Below are positions 43,400-50,595 of a stretch of DNA of 64,000 nt, one piece after another (within the stretch, counting starts at the first letter, position 1; each line of letters opens with the position of its first letter). The notes under the pieces are model-generated. The model saw only the letters and a program-made list of their open reading frames with translations, made no database searches and had not been told where the DNA came from. This DNA comes from Eshraghiella sp964414835 (lineage in GTDB: Bacteria; Bacillota; Clostridia; Lachnospirales; Lachnospiraceae): positions 1 to 64,000 of the forward strand of contig CAYPWY010000005.1 in the NCBI GenBank assembly GCA_964414835.1, given 5' to 3'. The translations under genes were made by a program, and so were the position numbers.

Positions 43400-43428
43400 A
43401 TAATAACATAATATAACACAAATTGCAA
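43400..43428 (-). promoter_or_regulatory. Promoter for degV
   Basis: Minus-strand TTGCAA (43423-43428), 17 bp, TATTAT (43400-43405). The -35 box begins 6 bp after the 20-bp tandem repeat. Confidence 0.55.
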
Positions 43429-43434
43429 ATTGTT

Positions 43435-43474
43435 ATAATATCATTGCTGATGAAATAATATCATTGCTGATGAA
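43435..43474. repeat. Perfect 20-bp tandem duplication upstream of degV promoter
   Basis: The 20-mer ATAATATCATTGCTGATGAA occurs twice head to tail (43435-43454 and 43455-43474), immediately upstream of the degV -35 box. The period is about two helical turns, so both copies face the same side of the DNA. Confidence 0.85.
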
Positions 43475-43515
43475 AAAAGCTTTACGCCGGCATGACGGTT
43501 ATGCAAATTACTCAA

Positions 43516-44097
43516 TTAAAGATGCGCAAGAATATCAAGGCACTTATCATATCCCAAGGTGCTGCTGTTAAGAGTCAATGCATAATTTCTGGCTGCACCC
43601 CATTTTGAATCGGTGTAATACTCATAATGTACACGTCTTTTTTTGTCCATATCACGCATCATTACCAACGCATCACGTTCTGACTTATCATACAATTTCA
43701 TGATTCTATCCACCTTCTCAGGCTTGTTTCCATGTATAAAAATATTATATACATTCTCTCTGTCACGCAGAATATAATCTGCACAGCGTCCTACAATGAC
43801 AAATGATTCTTGGTCTGCTAAATCAAGAATTATATTTCTCTGCACTTCATAAAGATAATCCGTAACGGATTTACCTGTTGTATCCCTTCCTACGAAAGCA
43901 TATGCAAATACATTCTTGGTAGGTGCATACTCACCCTTTTCCTCCACAAATTTCTCTGAAAATCCTGACTTTTCCGCAACCTTTGTGATAATATCCTTAT
44001 CATAAAAGGATATTCCAAGTCTTTCCGCCAGCTTCGCTCCGATATATCTTCCTCCACTGCCAAATTCACGGCTTATTGTGATTATTTTATTTGCCAT
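43516..44097 (-). CDS. Cytidylate kinase-like family protein
   Basis: 193 residues from the ATG at 44097 (GGAGGTGG site; MANKIITISREFGSGG is the family start). P-loop-type GSGGRYIGAKLAERLG, then YDKDIITKVAEKSGFS and FVIVGRCADYILRDRENV with RIMKLYDKSERDALVMMRDMDKKRRVHYEYYTDSKWG. This is the CMK-like PF13189 family rather than canonical Cmk; substrate unproven, nucleoside monophosphate kinase is a reasonable guess. Its leader has a terminator hairpin between promoter and ribosome binding site. Confidence 0.88.
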   Translation of the reverse strand: MANKIITISREFGSGGRYIGAKLAERLGISFYDKDIITKVAEKSGFSEKFVEEKGEYAPTKNVFAYAFVGRDTTGKSVTDYLYEVQRNIILDLADQESFVIVGRCADYILRDRENVYNIFIHGNKPEKVDRIMKLYDKSERDALVMMRDMDKKRRVHYEYYTDSKWGAARNYALTLNSSTLGYDKCLDILAHL

Positions 44098-44118
44098 AAT
44101 GCCACCTCCATTCTTTGG

Positions 44119-44154
44119 AAAAAAAGCGCAAATCCACACCTGGATTTACGCTTT
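44119..44154 (-). terminator. Strong terminator hairpin between promoter and start of the cytidylate-kinase-like gene
   Basis: On the minus strand AAAGCGTAAATCCA (44154-44141) pairs with TGGATTTGCGCTTT (44136-44123) with one mismatch and a 4-nt loop, then seven T (44125-44119). The ribosome binding site of the gene follows 7 nt later. A good promoter lies just upstream, so this is a candidate attenuator. Confidence 0.85.
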
Positions 44155-44173
44155 CCGCCACTCGATATATTAT

Positions 44174-44203
44174 ATTTTATCAAATTTATTGCTGAAAAGT
44201 CAA
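44174..44203 (-). promoter_or_regulatory. Promoter for the cytidylate-kinase-like gene
   Basis: Minus-strand TTGACT (44198-44203), 18 bp, TAAAAT (44174-44179). Predicted start near 44167, only about 13 nt before the terminator hairpin. Confidence 0.55.
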
Positions 44204-44262
44204 TATGAAAAACAAAACGCTTCCCCTACAAAAAACAAAAGGCTGCCTCCATAATATTAAAA

Positions 44263-44334
44263 AGCGCGAGACGGGGATCGAACCCGCGACCTTCTCCTTG
44301 GCAAGGAGACGCTCCACCACTGAGCCACTCGCGC
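44263..44334 (-). tRNA. tRNA-Gly (anticodon GCC), copy 1
   Basis: 72 nt, minus strand. Acceptor GCGCGAG (44334-44328) pairs with CTCGCGC (44270-44264), discriminator T; D arm GGCTCAGTGG; anticodon stem CTCCT/AGGAG with loop TTGCCAA, anticodon GCC at 44302-44300; T arm CGCGGGTTCGATCCCCG. CCA is not encoded. Identical in sequence to the second copy at 48.4 kb. Own consensus promoter. Confidence 0.98.
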
Positions 44335-44361
44335 ATATACGTTATTCATAACGCAATATGC

Positions 44362-44390
44362 ATTGTACTACATTGCCGGCATTTTGTCAA
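44362..44390 (-). promoter_or_regulatory. Promoter for tRNA-Gly copy 1
   Basis: Minus-strand consensus TTGACA (44385-44390), 17 bp, TACAAT (44362-44367), about 28 bp before the tRNA 5' end. Confidence 0.7.
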
Positions 44391-44428
44391 CGGCATTTTC
44401 TTAAATTCAAAAAAATTGTGCCATACAG

Positions 44429-44462
44429 CAAAAACAGCGTGCCGGCAATTCCGGCACGCTGA
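44429..44462 (-). terminator. Intrinsic terminator after the secreted GH5 gene
   Basis: Perfect stem CAGCGTGCCGG (44435-44445) / CCGGCACGCTG (44451-44461) with a 5-nt loop, then five T on the minus strand (44434-44430). Confidence 0.88.
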
Positions 44463-44482
44463 AATATCATTAATCGTATGTC

Positions 44483-46312
44483 TTACTCTACAGGACCATA
44501 TGTAAATGTTACCGATATAGTCTCAATTGCTCCAAAATCATTAGGGTCAATAATTGTCGGGCTGGCTGTCGATGTATCTCCGTCCGATGTTCTTGCCTCC
44601 TCAGGTACTGAAGAAACCCATGCATTGTAAATGTTAACTCTGGTACAATCCTTATCATCACATGTGGTGTACCACTTTTCGTTGATTTCAACAGGCTCGC
44701 CGTTTATTAAAATCTCCTGTATATCAATAATATATCCAGGGAACAGCGCCTCACCATTGTAGATACCCACAGCAGCAAATATAAAGCTGTTGGCCGAACC
44801 ACTGTATGTTCCTGTGAAATCCAAAGATGCTGTGTATGTACCCGCTTCTGTTATAACAGGCTCTTCTGTTACAATGCCGTCTGTTCCTCCTGCCGGATGG
44901 TCATCACCTACCGCATAGCTTACACCCCAGTCACTTGAACTGAACATTATCCATGCAGTTCCGTCTTCAACTACAACATCCTGTGCACTGCTTAAAGCCG
45001 AGTCAATTTTCTTCTGTGCCAAAGCTTTAATTTCTTCGGTGTCTGCATCCTGATATCTTTCCAGACTATGTGACGTAAGAACACTGGCTACATCCTCATA
45101 CTTAACCGTACATGTTCCTCTGTCATATATTGTACTGGTATCCCAAAGAACCGGACAATATCCATATAAATCACAGTTGTTAAGGAAGTTCTCATAATAT
45201 GCGCACATGTCCTCGCCGCCTTCTGTAAAGAGAACGCCCCATTCACCTATAATTACACCAACACCTGCATCCGTAAATTTGGTCATCAAAGCAAGTGTTT
45301 CGTTCATAGCCTCATATTCGGACTTTACGCCCCATGTAGAAACTGATGCGCTTCCTGCTGTTCCTGTATAGTTAGAAGGGTCATAAAAATGTACTGATAC
45401 AAGAAGCTTATTGTCAATTGTATCCGTAGGCATAACGAATCTGTCGTCACATGTCTCGGCAATGTTAGTATCACTTCCTGCTATTAAAAGGAACCTCTTA
45501 GCATTGTTTCCGCCCGTGCTTCTTACAACATCAACAAATGTCTGGTTAATCATATTAAGTGTCTCATAACATTCATCCTGTGTGAGAACTCCTGCTACAC
45601 CGTTAATCTCATCATTAAGCCTGTTACCAAGCTCTTCGTTAGCCGACTCAAAAATCAGGTAATCTGAATACTCTGCGTAACGCTCTGCAATCTGTGTCCA
45701 CATAGACTTGTACATCTCAAGAGCCTGGTCGCGTACTGCCTGGTCCTCCTGACCAAACATTCCCCACCAGCCACCGTCCCAGTGGTCATTGATGATAACA
45801 TACATGCCCTCATTGAAAGCATAGTTCATAATCTCTTCTACTCTGTCGAAGAACTCGTCTCTGATTGTATAATCACCATTTGTATAATCCATAGTAACGG
45901 ACCATGCTATAGGGATTCTCAGTGTATCAAATCCTGCATTCTTCATACCGGTAATCATCTCCTGTGTAGTAACAGGCTGACCCCAGTTAGTCTCATAAAG
46001 CGTAATAGCAGCATCGGCACCCTTGCCATTTCCTGACTCCATTGTGTTGCCGAGATTGATACCATTGCCCATAAGCTCAGTAAGCTCAATAGCAGTAAGT
46101 TCTTCACGAACATAGCCGTTATCAATCGTATCAATTCCGTTGGCTGATTTATGAAGTTCATGTGATTCAGGATCAACATTCTCCTGAGAATTACCATCTG
46201 TCGCATCATTATTGGTTGTAAAAGTAGATTTCTTGCCGCATGCACAAAGTGCAGCCACAACCATAACTGCAACAAGAAGCAGCGCTATAAAACGCATTTT
46301 CCTTAATTTCAT
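44483..46312 (-). CDS. Glycoside hydrolase family 5 endoglucanase-like lipoprotein
   Basis: 609 residues. Lipoprotein signal peptide with LCAC (Cys25), a linker, then a GH5 TIM barrel (about 70-400): INLGNTMES, FDTLRIPIAWSV, VIINDHWDGGWWG, acid/base Glu226 in FESANEELG, VSVHFYDP, and nucleophile Glu357 in IIGEWGVLF. The last about 160 residues look like a beta-sandwich carbohydrate-binding module (WIMFSSSDWGVSYAVGDDHP... YTASLDFTGTY...). Predicted beta-1,4-glucanase (cellulose, mixed-linkage glucan or similar), anchored outside the cell. Downstream of the sugar-sensor/GGDEF gene on the same strand, 130 nt apart. Confidence 0.92.
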   Translation of the reverse strand: MKLRKMRFIALLLVAVMVVAALCACGKKSTFTTNNDATDGNSQENVDPESHELHKSANGIDTIDNGYVREELTAIELTELMGNGINLGNTMESGNGKGADAAITLYETNWGQPVTTQEMITGMKNAGFDTLRIPIAWSVTMDYTNGDYTIRDEFFDRVEEIMNYAFNEGMYVIINDHWDGGWWGMFGQEDQAVRDQALEMYKSMWTQIAERYAEYSDYLIFESANEELGNRLNDEINGVAGVLTQDECYETLNMINQTFVDVVRSTGGNNAKRFLLIAGSDTNIAETCDDRFVMPTDTIDNKLLVSVHFYDPSNYTGTAGSASVSTWGVKSEYEAMNETLALMTKFTDAGVGVIIGEWGVLFTEGGEDMCAYYENFLNNCDLYGYCPVLWDTSTIYDRGTCTVKYEDVASVLTSHSLERYQDADTEEIKALAQKKIDSALSSAQDVVVEDGTAWIMFSSSDWGVSYAVGDDHPAGGTDGIVTEEPVITEAGTYTASLDFTGTYSGSANSFIFAAVGIYNGEALFPGYIIDIQEILINGEPVEINEKWYTTCDDKDCTRVNIYNAWVSSVPEEARTSDGDTSTASPTIIDPNDFGAIETISVTFTYGPVE

Positions 46313-46441
46313 ATCAAAACTCCTTTTCCTTTTATTATTCTTTCAATATAATATTTAAAATATTTATTGTACATAGTAATTATTAGAGGCTTATGGTGTA
46401 ATTTTTGCATACAATACATTTCTCTCACAAACACACTCTGA

Positions 46442-48334
46442 TTATCTGCGGACTGCTTTTCTATTGATTTTATCTGTGTACATAAGCTTATCCGATTCCT
46501 TAAACGCTTTATCAAAATCAAAGCCGTCGCCGCCGCATAAAGCAATCCCCATACTGACCGAAACCTCATATGGTTTACCGGAGGTTCTATTTATGTAGTC
46601 CAGGTAATGTTTTATATGTGTACGAATCTGCTCCGCTTCTTCCATTGCATGGGCTGTTTTTACACATATCACCATCTCATCTCCGCCGAACCGCCCGCAA
46701 AGCTTGTTTTGTACAGGAAGATTTCTTACGGCATATGCCACTGTACTTATTGCAAAATCCCCGGCCTGATGACCATATGTATCGTTAATATGTTTAAGTC
46801 CATCCAAATCTATTGTGACGACAATATATTGTGCACCTTCATCACTGTCATCTGTTAAAACCAGATTCTTCAGTTCATTGTAGAAGGCATGTCGGTTAAA
46901 AAGACCTGTCAGATGGTCGTATTTATACATATTTTCCATAGCCTTCGCCGTATACTGAAGATGCTGCATGTTACGATAACCGCTTACAATTGTATTGATA
47001 AGCGTGACAAACTGCATTACCCGGCAATAGTTATTCATATCCACATCAAAATAAAAGCAGATATAACCAATCGGCATACCAATGTATGTAAGCGCTGCAA
47101 ATATCAACGGCCTGTTTTTGCTTAGTATTTCGTCCAAATTTGAAAGTATATCCGTCCGTTTAATCAGTATTGGAAGCTGTTCTGACGGAATATCATCAGC
47201 GTATATCTCATACATGTCATCATCAAAGTCGTTACATACAAATGTTCCGGGATTAATTGAATTATCAAAACACTCAGTATTCACAACAACTCTTATATCA
47301 CTGAACCTGAAATTTTCCAGATATGCCACAAATTCCTTACTGCTTTTACAGGCAATGGCTTCGGATGACATTCCGTACATAAGACGTTCATTCTCCCTGT
47401 AAATATGAAATCTGTCATTATGCATTTTCAACATCTGACCCGTGTTAATGTTATTGCGGCGGTCCGATGTCTTGCAGCCGCAGGACCCCTCAATAACAGG
47501 TCTGAAAGACATTGCATACTCTCCGTTCATATCTTCGCCGTCAATAGCAGACGAAAGTATATTAATAATCAGCCGGGACATCTCCACAAAATCACAGCCG
47601 CATGTGGTAATTGACGGCGTACAGTAATTTGCTTCATCCGTACCGTCAAAGCCTGTCACTATAACATCATCCGGTATCACATATCCGTTAGCCTGTAAAA
47701 CATTGCAGGTGGTTATGGCCATCATATCATTTATGCACACTATTGCTCTTGGAACTTTATGCTCATTAACAAGAGAGGTTATTATTTCCCTTGTAGGACC
47801 GTCCCAAAAATCCCCGTAACCCAACATATCAGAATTAAACTCAATTCCGTTCTCTTCCAAAACCTTCTTGTATATATTGATTCTGTCATCGGAAAACGAG
47901 TTATCTTTAATTCCCGCCACGAGAAAAATATCGGAAATTTTGTGATATTCAACAACATGACGCACAATCTGTTCAAATCCTGTTACATACTCAAAATTTA
48001 TATTAATGCAGTTCTTGCGGCTGGCACCTACAGATATTACCGGAACAGCATTGGCTTTCGCCTTGCTGCATACGACCTCCAGTATGGATTTGTCATGAAA
48101 TGCTTCATCCCATATAATTATAGCATCGGTTATACTGTAATCAATCAGGTTAAATACAATTTTCTCTCCGTCCTCATTACGGCTGTCCCCATATAATTCA
48201 GAACATGTTTGATATACAAAAAGCCTGTAACCCTTGTCATTGATATGTTTGTTAAATTCGGTTATAAATTCAAAATGTCTGGTGTCACTTACACGTGAAA
48301 TGCACAATGCAATTATTTTATACTGCTTATACAT
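46442..48334 (-). CDS. LacI-type sugar-binding sensor fused to GGDEF diguanylate cyclase
   Basis: 630 residues from the ATG at 48334 (AGGAGAG just upstream). Residues about 1-270 form a type I periplasmic-binding/LacI effector domain (KIIALCISRVSDTRHFEFITEF, AIIIWDEAF, AIVCINDMMAITTCNVLQANGYVIPDDVIVTGFDGTDE). A middle domain of about 180 residues follows, then a C-terminal GGDEF domain (YDHLTGLFNRHAF ... CGRFGGDEMVICVK). The site GGDEM keeps the catalytic acids. No signal peptide, membrane span or DNA-binding HTH, so it is a soluble ligand-responsive c-di-GMP synthase. The neighbouring cellulase suggests a plant-glycan-derived sugar as ligand (inference). Confidence 0.88.
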   Translation of the reverse strand: MYKQYKIIALCISRVSDTRHFEFITEFNKHINDKGYRLFVYQTCSELYGDSRNEDGEKIVFNLIDYSITDAIIIWDEAFHDKSILEVVCSKAKANAVPVISVGASRKNCININFEYVTGFEQIVRHVVEYHKISDIFLVAGIKDNSFSDDRINIYKKVLEENGIEFNSDMLGYGDFWDGPTREIITSLVNEHKVPRAIVCINDMMAITTCNVLQANGYVIPDDVIVTGFDGTDEANYCTPSITTCGCDFVEMSRLIINILSSAIDGEDMNGEYAMSFRPVIEGSCGCKTSDRRNNINTGQMLKMHNDRFHIYRENERLMYGMSSEAIACKSSKEFVAYLENFRFSDIRVVVNTECFDNSINPGTFVCNDFDDDMYEIYADDIPSEQLPILIKRTDILSNLDEILSKNRPLIFAALTYIGMPIGYICFYFDVDMNNYCRVMQFVTLINTIVSGYRNMQHLQYTAKAMENMYKYDHLTGLFNRHAFYNELKNLVLTDDSDEGAQYIVVTIDLDGLKHINDTYGHQAGDFAISTVAYAVRNLPVQNKLCGRFGGDEMVICVKTAHAMEEAEQIRTHIKHYLDYINRTSGKPYEVSVSMGIALCGGDGFDFDKAFKESDKLMYTDKINRKAVRR

Positions 48335-48374
48335 AACTCTCCTGTTCCTCGTCATACATTTATGTTATATTTAT

Positions 48375-48403
48375 ATTATATCATTTTGTAAAGGATATGA
48401 CAA
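48375..48403 (-). promoter_or_regulatory. Promoter for the sugar-sensor/GGDEF gene
   Basis: Minus-strand TTGTCA (48398-48403), 17 bp, TATAAT (48375-48380), about 40 nt before the start codon and 30 bp after tRNA-Gly copy 2. Confidence 0.65.
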
Positions 48404-48433
48404 TACAACTCATCTCTCTTTTGCATAAAAATA

Positions 48434-48505
48434 AGCGCGAGACGGGGATCGAACCCGCGACCTTCTCCTTGGCAAGGAGACGCTCCACCACTGAGCCACT
48501 CGCGC
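48434..48505 (-). tRNA. tRNA-Gly (anticodon GCC), copy 2
   Basis: 72 nt, identical to copy 1: acceptor GCGCGAG/CTCGCGC, anticodon loop TTGCCAA, T arm with GGTTCGATCC. CCA not encoded. Same orientation as copy 1; identity ends within a few bases of the gene on each side. Confidence 0.98.
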
Positions 48506-48536
48506 AAAATATTGACCTTTGACAGTCACAAGTGAT

Positions 48537-48565
48537 AATATACAGTATGATTTTATTTTTGTCAA
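48537..48565 (-). promoter_or_regulatory. Promoter for tRNA-Gly copy 2
   Basis: Minus-strand consensus TTGACA (48560-48565), 17 bp, TATATT (48537-48542). Confidence 0.7.
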
Positions 48566-48611
48566 GAGATAATATTTAATTTGTAAAGAAATTAATTTGT
48601 GAGGAAATTTT

Positions 48612-49049
48612 ATGAAGTCAGAAAATAACCGTCCGCACCGTGAGTGCCTTATGCAGTATATGGGCAAAATTCCGCCGGAATACACTGCCGTACTTGACTG
48701 TGAAATCGAGTCCGCAGACGCTCCCTATGAAGGTGGCGGAGAAGGCGGCGAAAAAAACGGCATGATTCCCACAGGTATTGAAAGCACATACTTTTTCCGA
48801 TTGGGAAATGCCGAGATTGGCTGCATCTGCACCTTGGAAGAGGCACATACAATAAATATATTCAATGTGTATATTGAACCTGATTACAGAGGGCAGGGTT
48901 TTTCAAGGGAGATGCTGTATTCTGTTTTAGAGGATATAATCTCCCTTGGCAAAAAAATACTTCTTCAGGTGGCAGACAATAATGAACCCGCATTCAGTCT
49001 TTACACCAAATGCGGGTTTGAAATCATTGACTCTGTTGTTTCATATTGA
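48612..49049 (+). CDS. GNAT-family acetyltransferase
   Basis: 145 residues. Acetyl-CoA motif A is visible as IEPDYRGQGFSREML (the R/Q-x-x-G-x-G/A loop), preceded by the beta-4 strand TINIFNVYI and followed by ILLQVADNNEPAFSLYTKCGFE. A Gly/Glu-rich loop (YEGGGEGGEKNG) sits in the middle. Weak GAGG site 8 nt upstream of ATG. Single gene, convergent with gltD. Substrate not predictable. Confidence 0.85.
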   Translation: MKSENNRPHRECLMQYMGKIPPEYTAVLDCEIESADAPYEGGGEGGEKNGMIPTGIESTYFFRLGNAEIGCICTLEEAHTINIFNVYIEPDYRGQGFSREMLYSVLEDIISLGKKILLQVADNNEPAFSLYTKCGFEIIDSVVSY

Positions 49050-49091
49050 TATGAGTTTGCCCGGTATTTATACGGAGTCTCTCAATTCAGG

Positions 49092-50579
49092 TTACTCAAG
49101 ATTGGTATATCCCATAAGGAACTCATCCACCTCTTTTGCCACATCACGTCCCTGCCTTATGGCACGTACCACAAGGGACTGGCCTATATGCATGTCACCT
49201 GCAGTAAATATTTTAGGCACATTAGTAGCAAAGCTGTCCTTTTCCGTTTTTACATTAGTCCTCTCATCAACCTGAACTCCAAATGCGTCAGTGACGTACT
49301 TCTGGCTTCCCAGAAAACCTGCTGCAATAAGAACCAGCTCACAAGGAAGCTCGAACTCACTGCCGGCAACCTGTTCCATCATAAACCGTCCTGTTTTCAC
49401 GTCCTGTTTGGACTCGAGCTTGACGCATATAAGTTTTTTGAGATTACCGTTCTTATCCTTCACAAATTCCTTAACCGTAGTCTGATAAATACGTGGGTCA
49501 TGACCGAATACGGCAATAGCCTCCTCCTGACCGTAATCTGTTTTGCAGACCTTCGGCCACTGCGGCCATGGGTTATCTTCCGCCCTTTCGTCAGGTGCCT
49601 TCGGCATCATCTCAAGCTGTGTTATGGATTTGCAGCCAAGTCTGATTGAGGTTCCCACACAATCGTTTCCGGTGTCACCGCCTCCGATAACCACCACATT
49701 CTTATCCTTAGGGTCTATATATTTCTTATCTTTAAAATCAGAATCAAGAAAGCTTTTTGTGACAGATTTAAGATAATCAACCGCAAAATGGATTCCCTTG
49801 GCATCCCTGCCTTCCGCTTTAATGTCACGGGGATTAGCTGCGCCGCAGGCGAGAACCACTGCGTCATAGTCCTTCAAAATTGTCTGCGCTTTAATGTCCC
49901 TGCCTACATCCGTATCTGTAACAAATCTGATTCCCTCTGCCATCATATGGTCAATCCTTCTGTCAATCACCCATTTTTCAAGCTTCATATTAGGTATTCC
50001 GTACATCAAAAGTCCGCCTACCCTGTCTGCTCTTTCATATACGGTAACATTGTGTCCCCGTGTATTGAGAAGGTCCGCCGCCGCAAGTCCCGAAGGTCCG
50101 GAACCGATTACTGCCACCTTTTTGCCTGTACGTACATCAGGAATTTCCGGCTCAACATAGCCGTGTTCAAAAGCATACTCTATAATAGTCTTTTCATTTT
50201 CCTTGGTTCCCACGGCATCGCCGTTAAGTCCGCAGGTACACGCTTTCTCGCAAAGCGCCGGACACACCCTTGATGTAAACTCAGGGAAATTGCTGGTTTT
50301 TGCAAGTCTGTGATAAGCTCTCTTGTAATTTCCTATATACAAAAGCTCATTCCACTCAGGAATAAGATTGTTAAGGGGACATCCGCTAATCATTCCTTTA
50401 AGCATTTTACCTGACTGACAGAATGGAACTCCGCAGTCCATACATCTTGCTGCCTGTTCACGCTGCTTTTCAAGAGGAAGCGGTTCGTGGAACTCCTTAA
50501 AATTGTTAATTCTTGTTTTTGGTTTAACTGCCTCGCTGTCAATGCGTTCATAGTCCATAAATCCTGTTGGTTTTCCCAT
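49092..50579 (-). CDS. gltD: Glutamate synthase (NADPH), small subunit
   Basis: 495 residues. FAD/NADPH-dependent subunit delivering electrons to GltB. N-terminal Fe-S binding region with CMDCGVPFC and CPALCEKACTCG, FAD GxGxxG as VAVIGSGPSGLAAADLL, NADPH-binding VVVIGGGDTGNDCVG and the late FTAGDMHIGQSLVVRAI. Located 16 nt after gltB, so co-transcribed. With glnA it completes the GS-GOGAT route. Confidence 0.97.
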   Translation of the reverse strand: MGKPTGFMDYERIDSEAVKPKTRINNFKEFHEPLPLEKQREQAARCMDCGVPFCQSGKMLKGMISGCPLNNLIPEWNELLYIGNYKRAYHRLAKTSNFPEFTSRVCPALCEKACTCGLNGDAVGTKENEKTIIEYAFEHGYVEPEIPDVRTGKKVAVIGSGPSGLAAADLLNTRGHNVTVYERADRVGGLLMYGIPNMKLEKWVIDRRIDHMMAEGIRFVTDTDVGRDIKAQTILKDYDAVVLACGAANPRDIKAEGRDAKGIHFAVDYLKSVTKSFLDSDFKDKKYIDPKDKNVVVIGGGDTGNDCVGTSIRLGCKSITQLEMMPKAPDERAEDNPWPQWPKVCKTDYGQEEAIAVFGHDPRIYQTTVKEFVKDKNGNLKKLICVKLESKQDVKTGRFMMEQVAGSEFELPCELVLIAAGFLGSQKYVTDAFGVQVDERTNVKTEKDSFATNVPKIFTAGDMHIGQSLVVRAIRQGRDVAKEVDEFLMGYTNLE

Positions 50580-50595
50580 AATACTTCCTCCTTTC

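Noticed and set aside
44263..48505. Integrated genetic island with tRNA attachment sites
   Set aside because: No integrase or excision gene and both repeats are full functional tRNAs with their own promoters; kept only as a recombination hypothesis.
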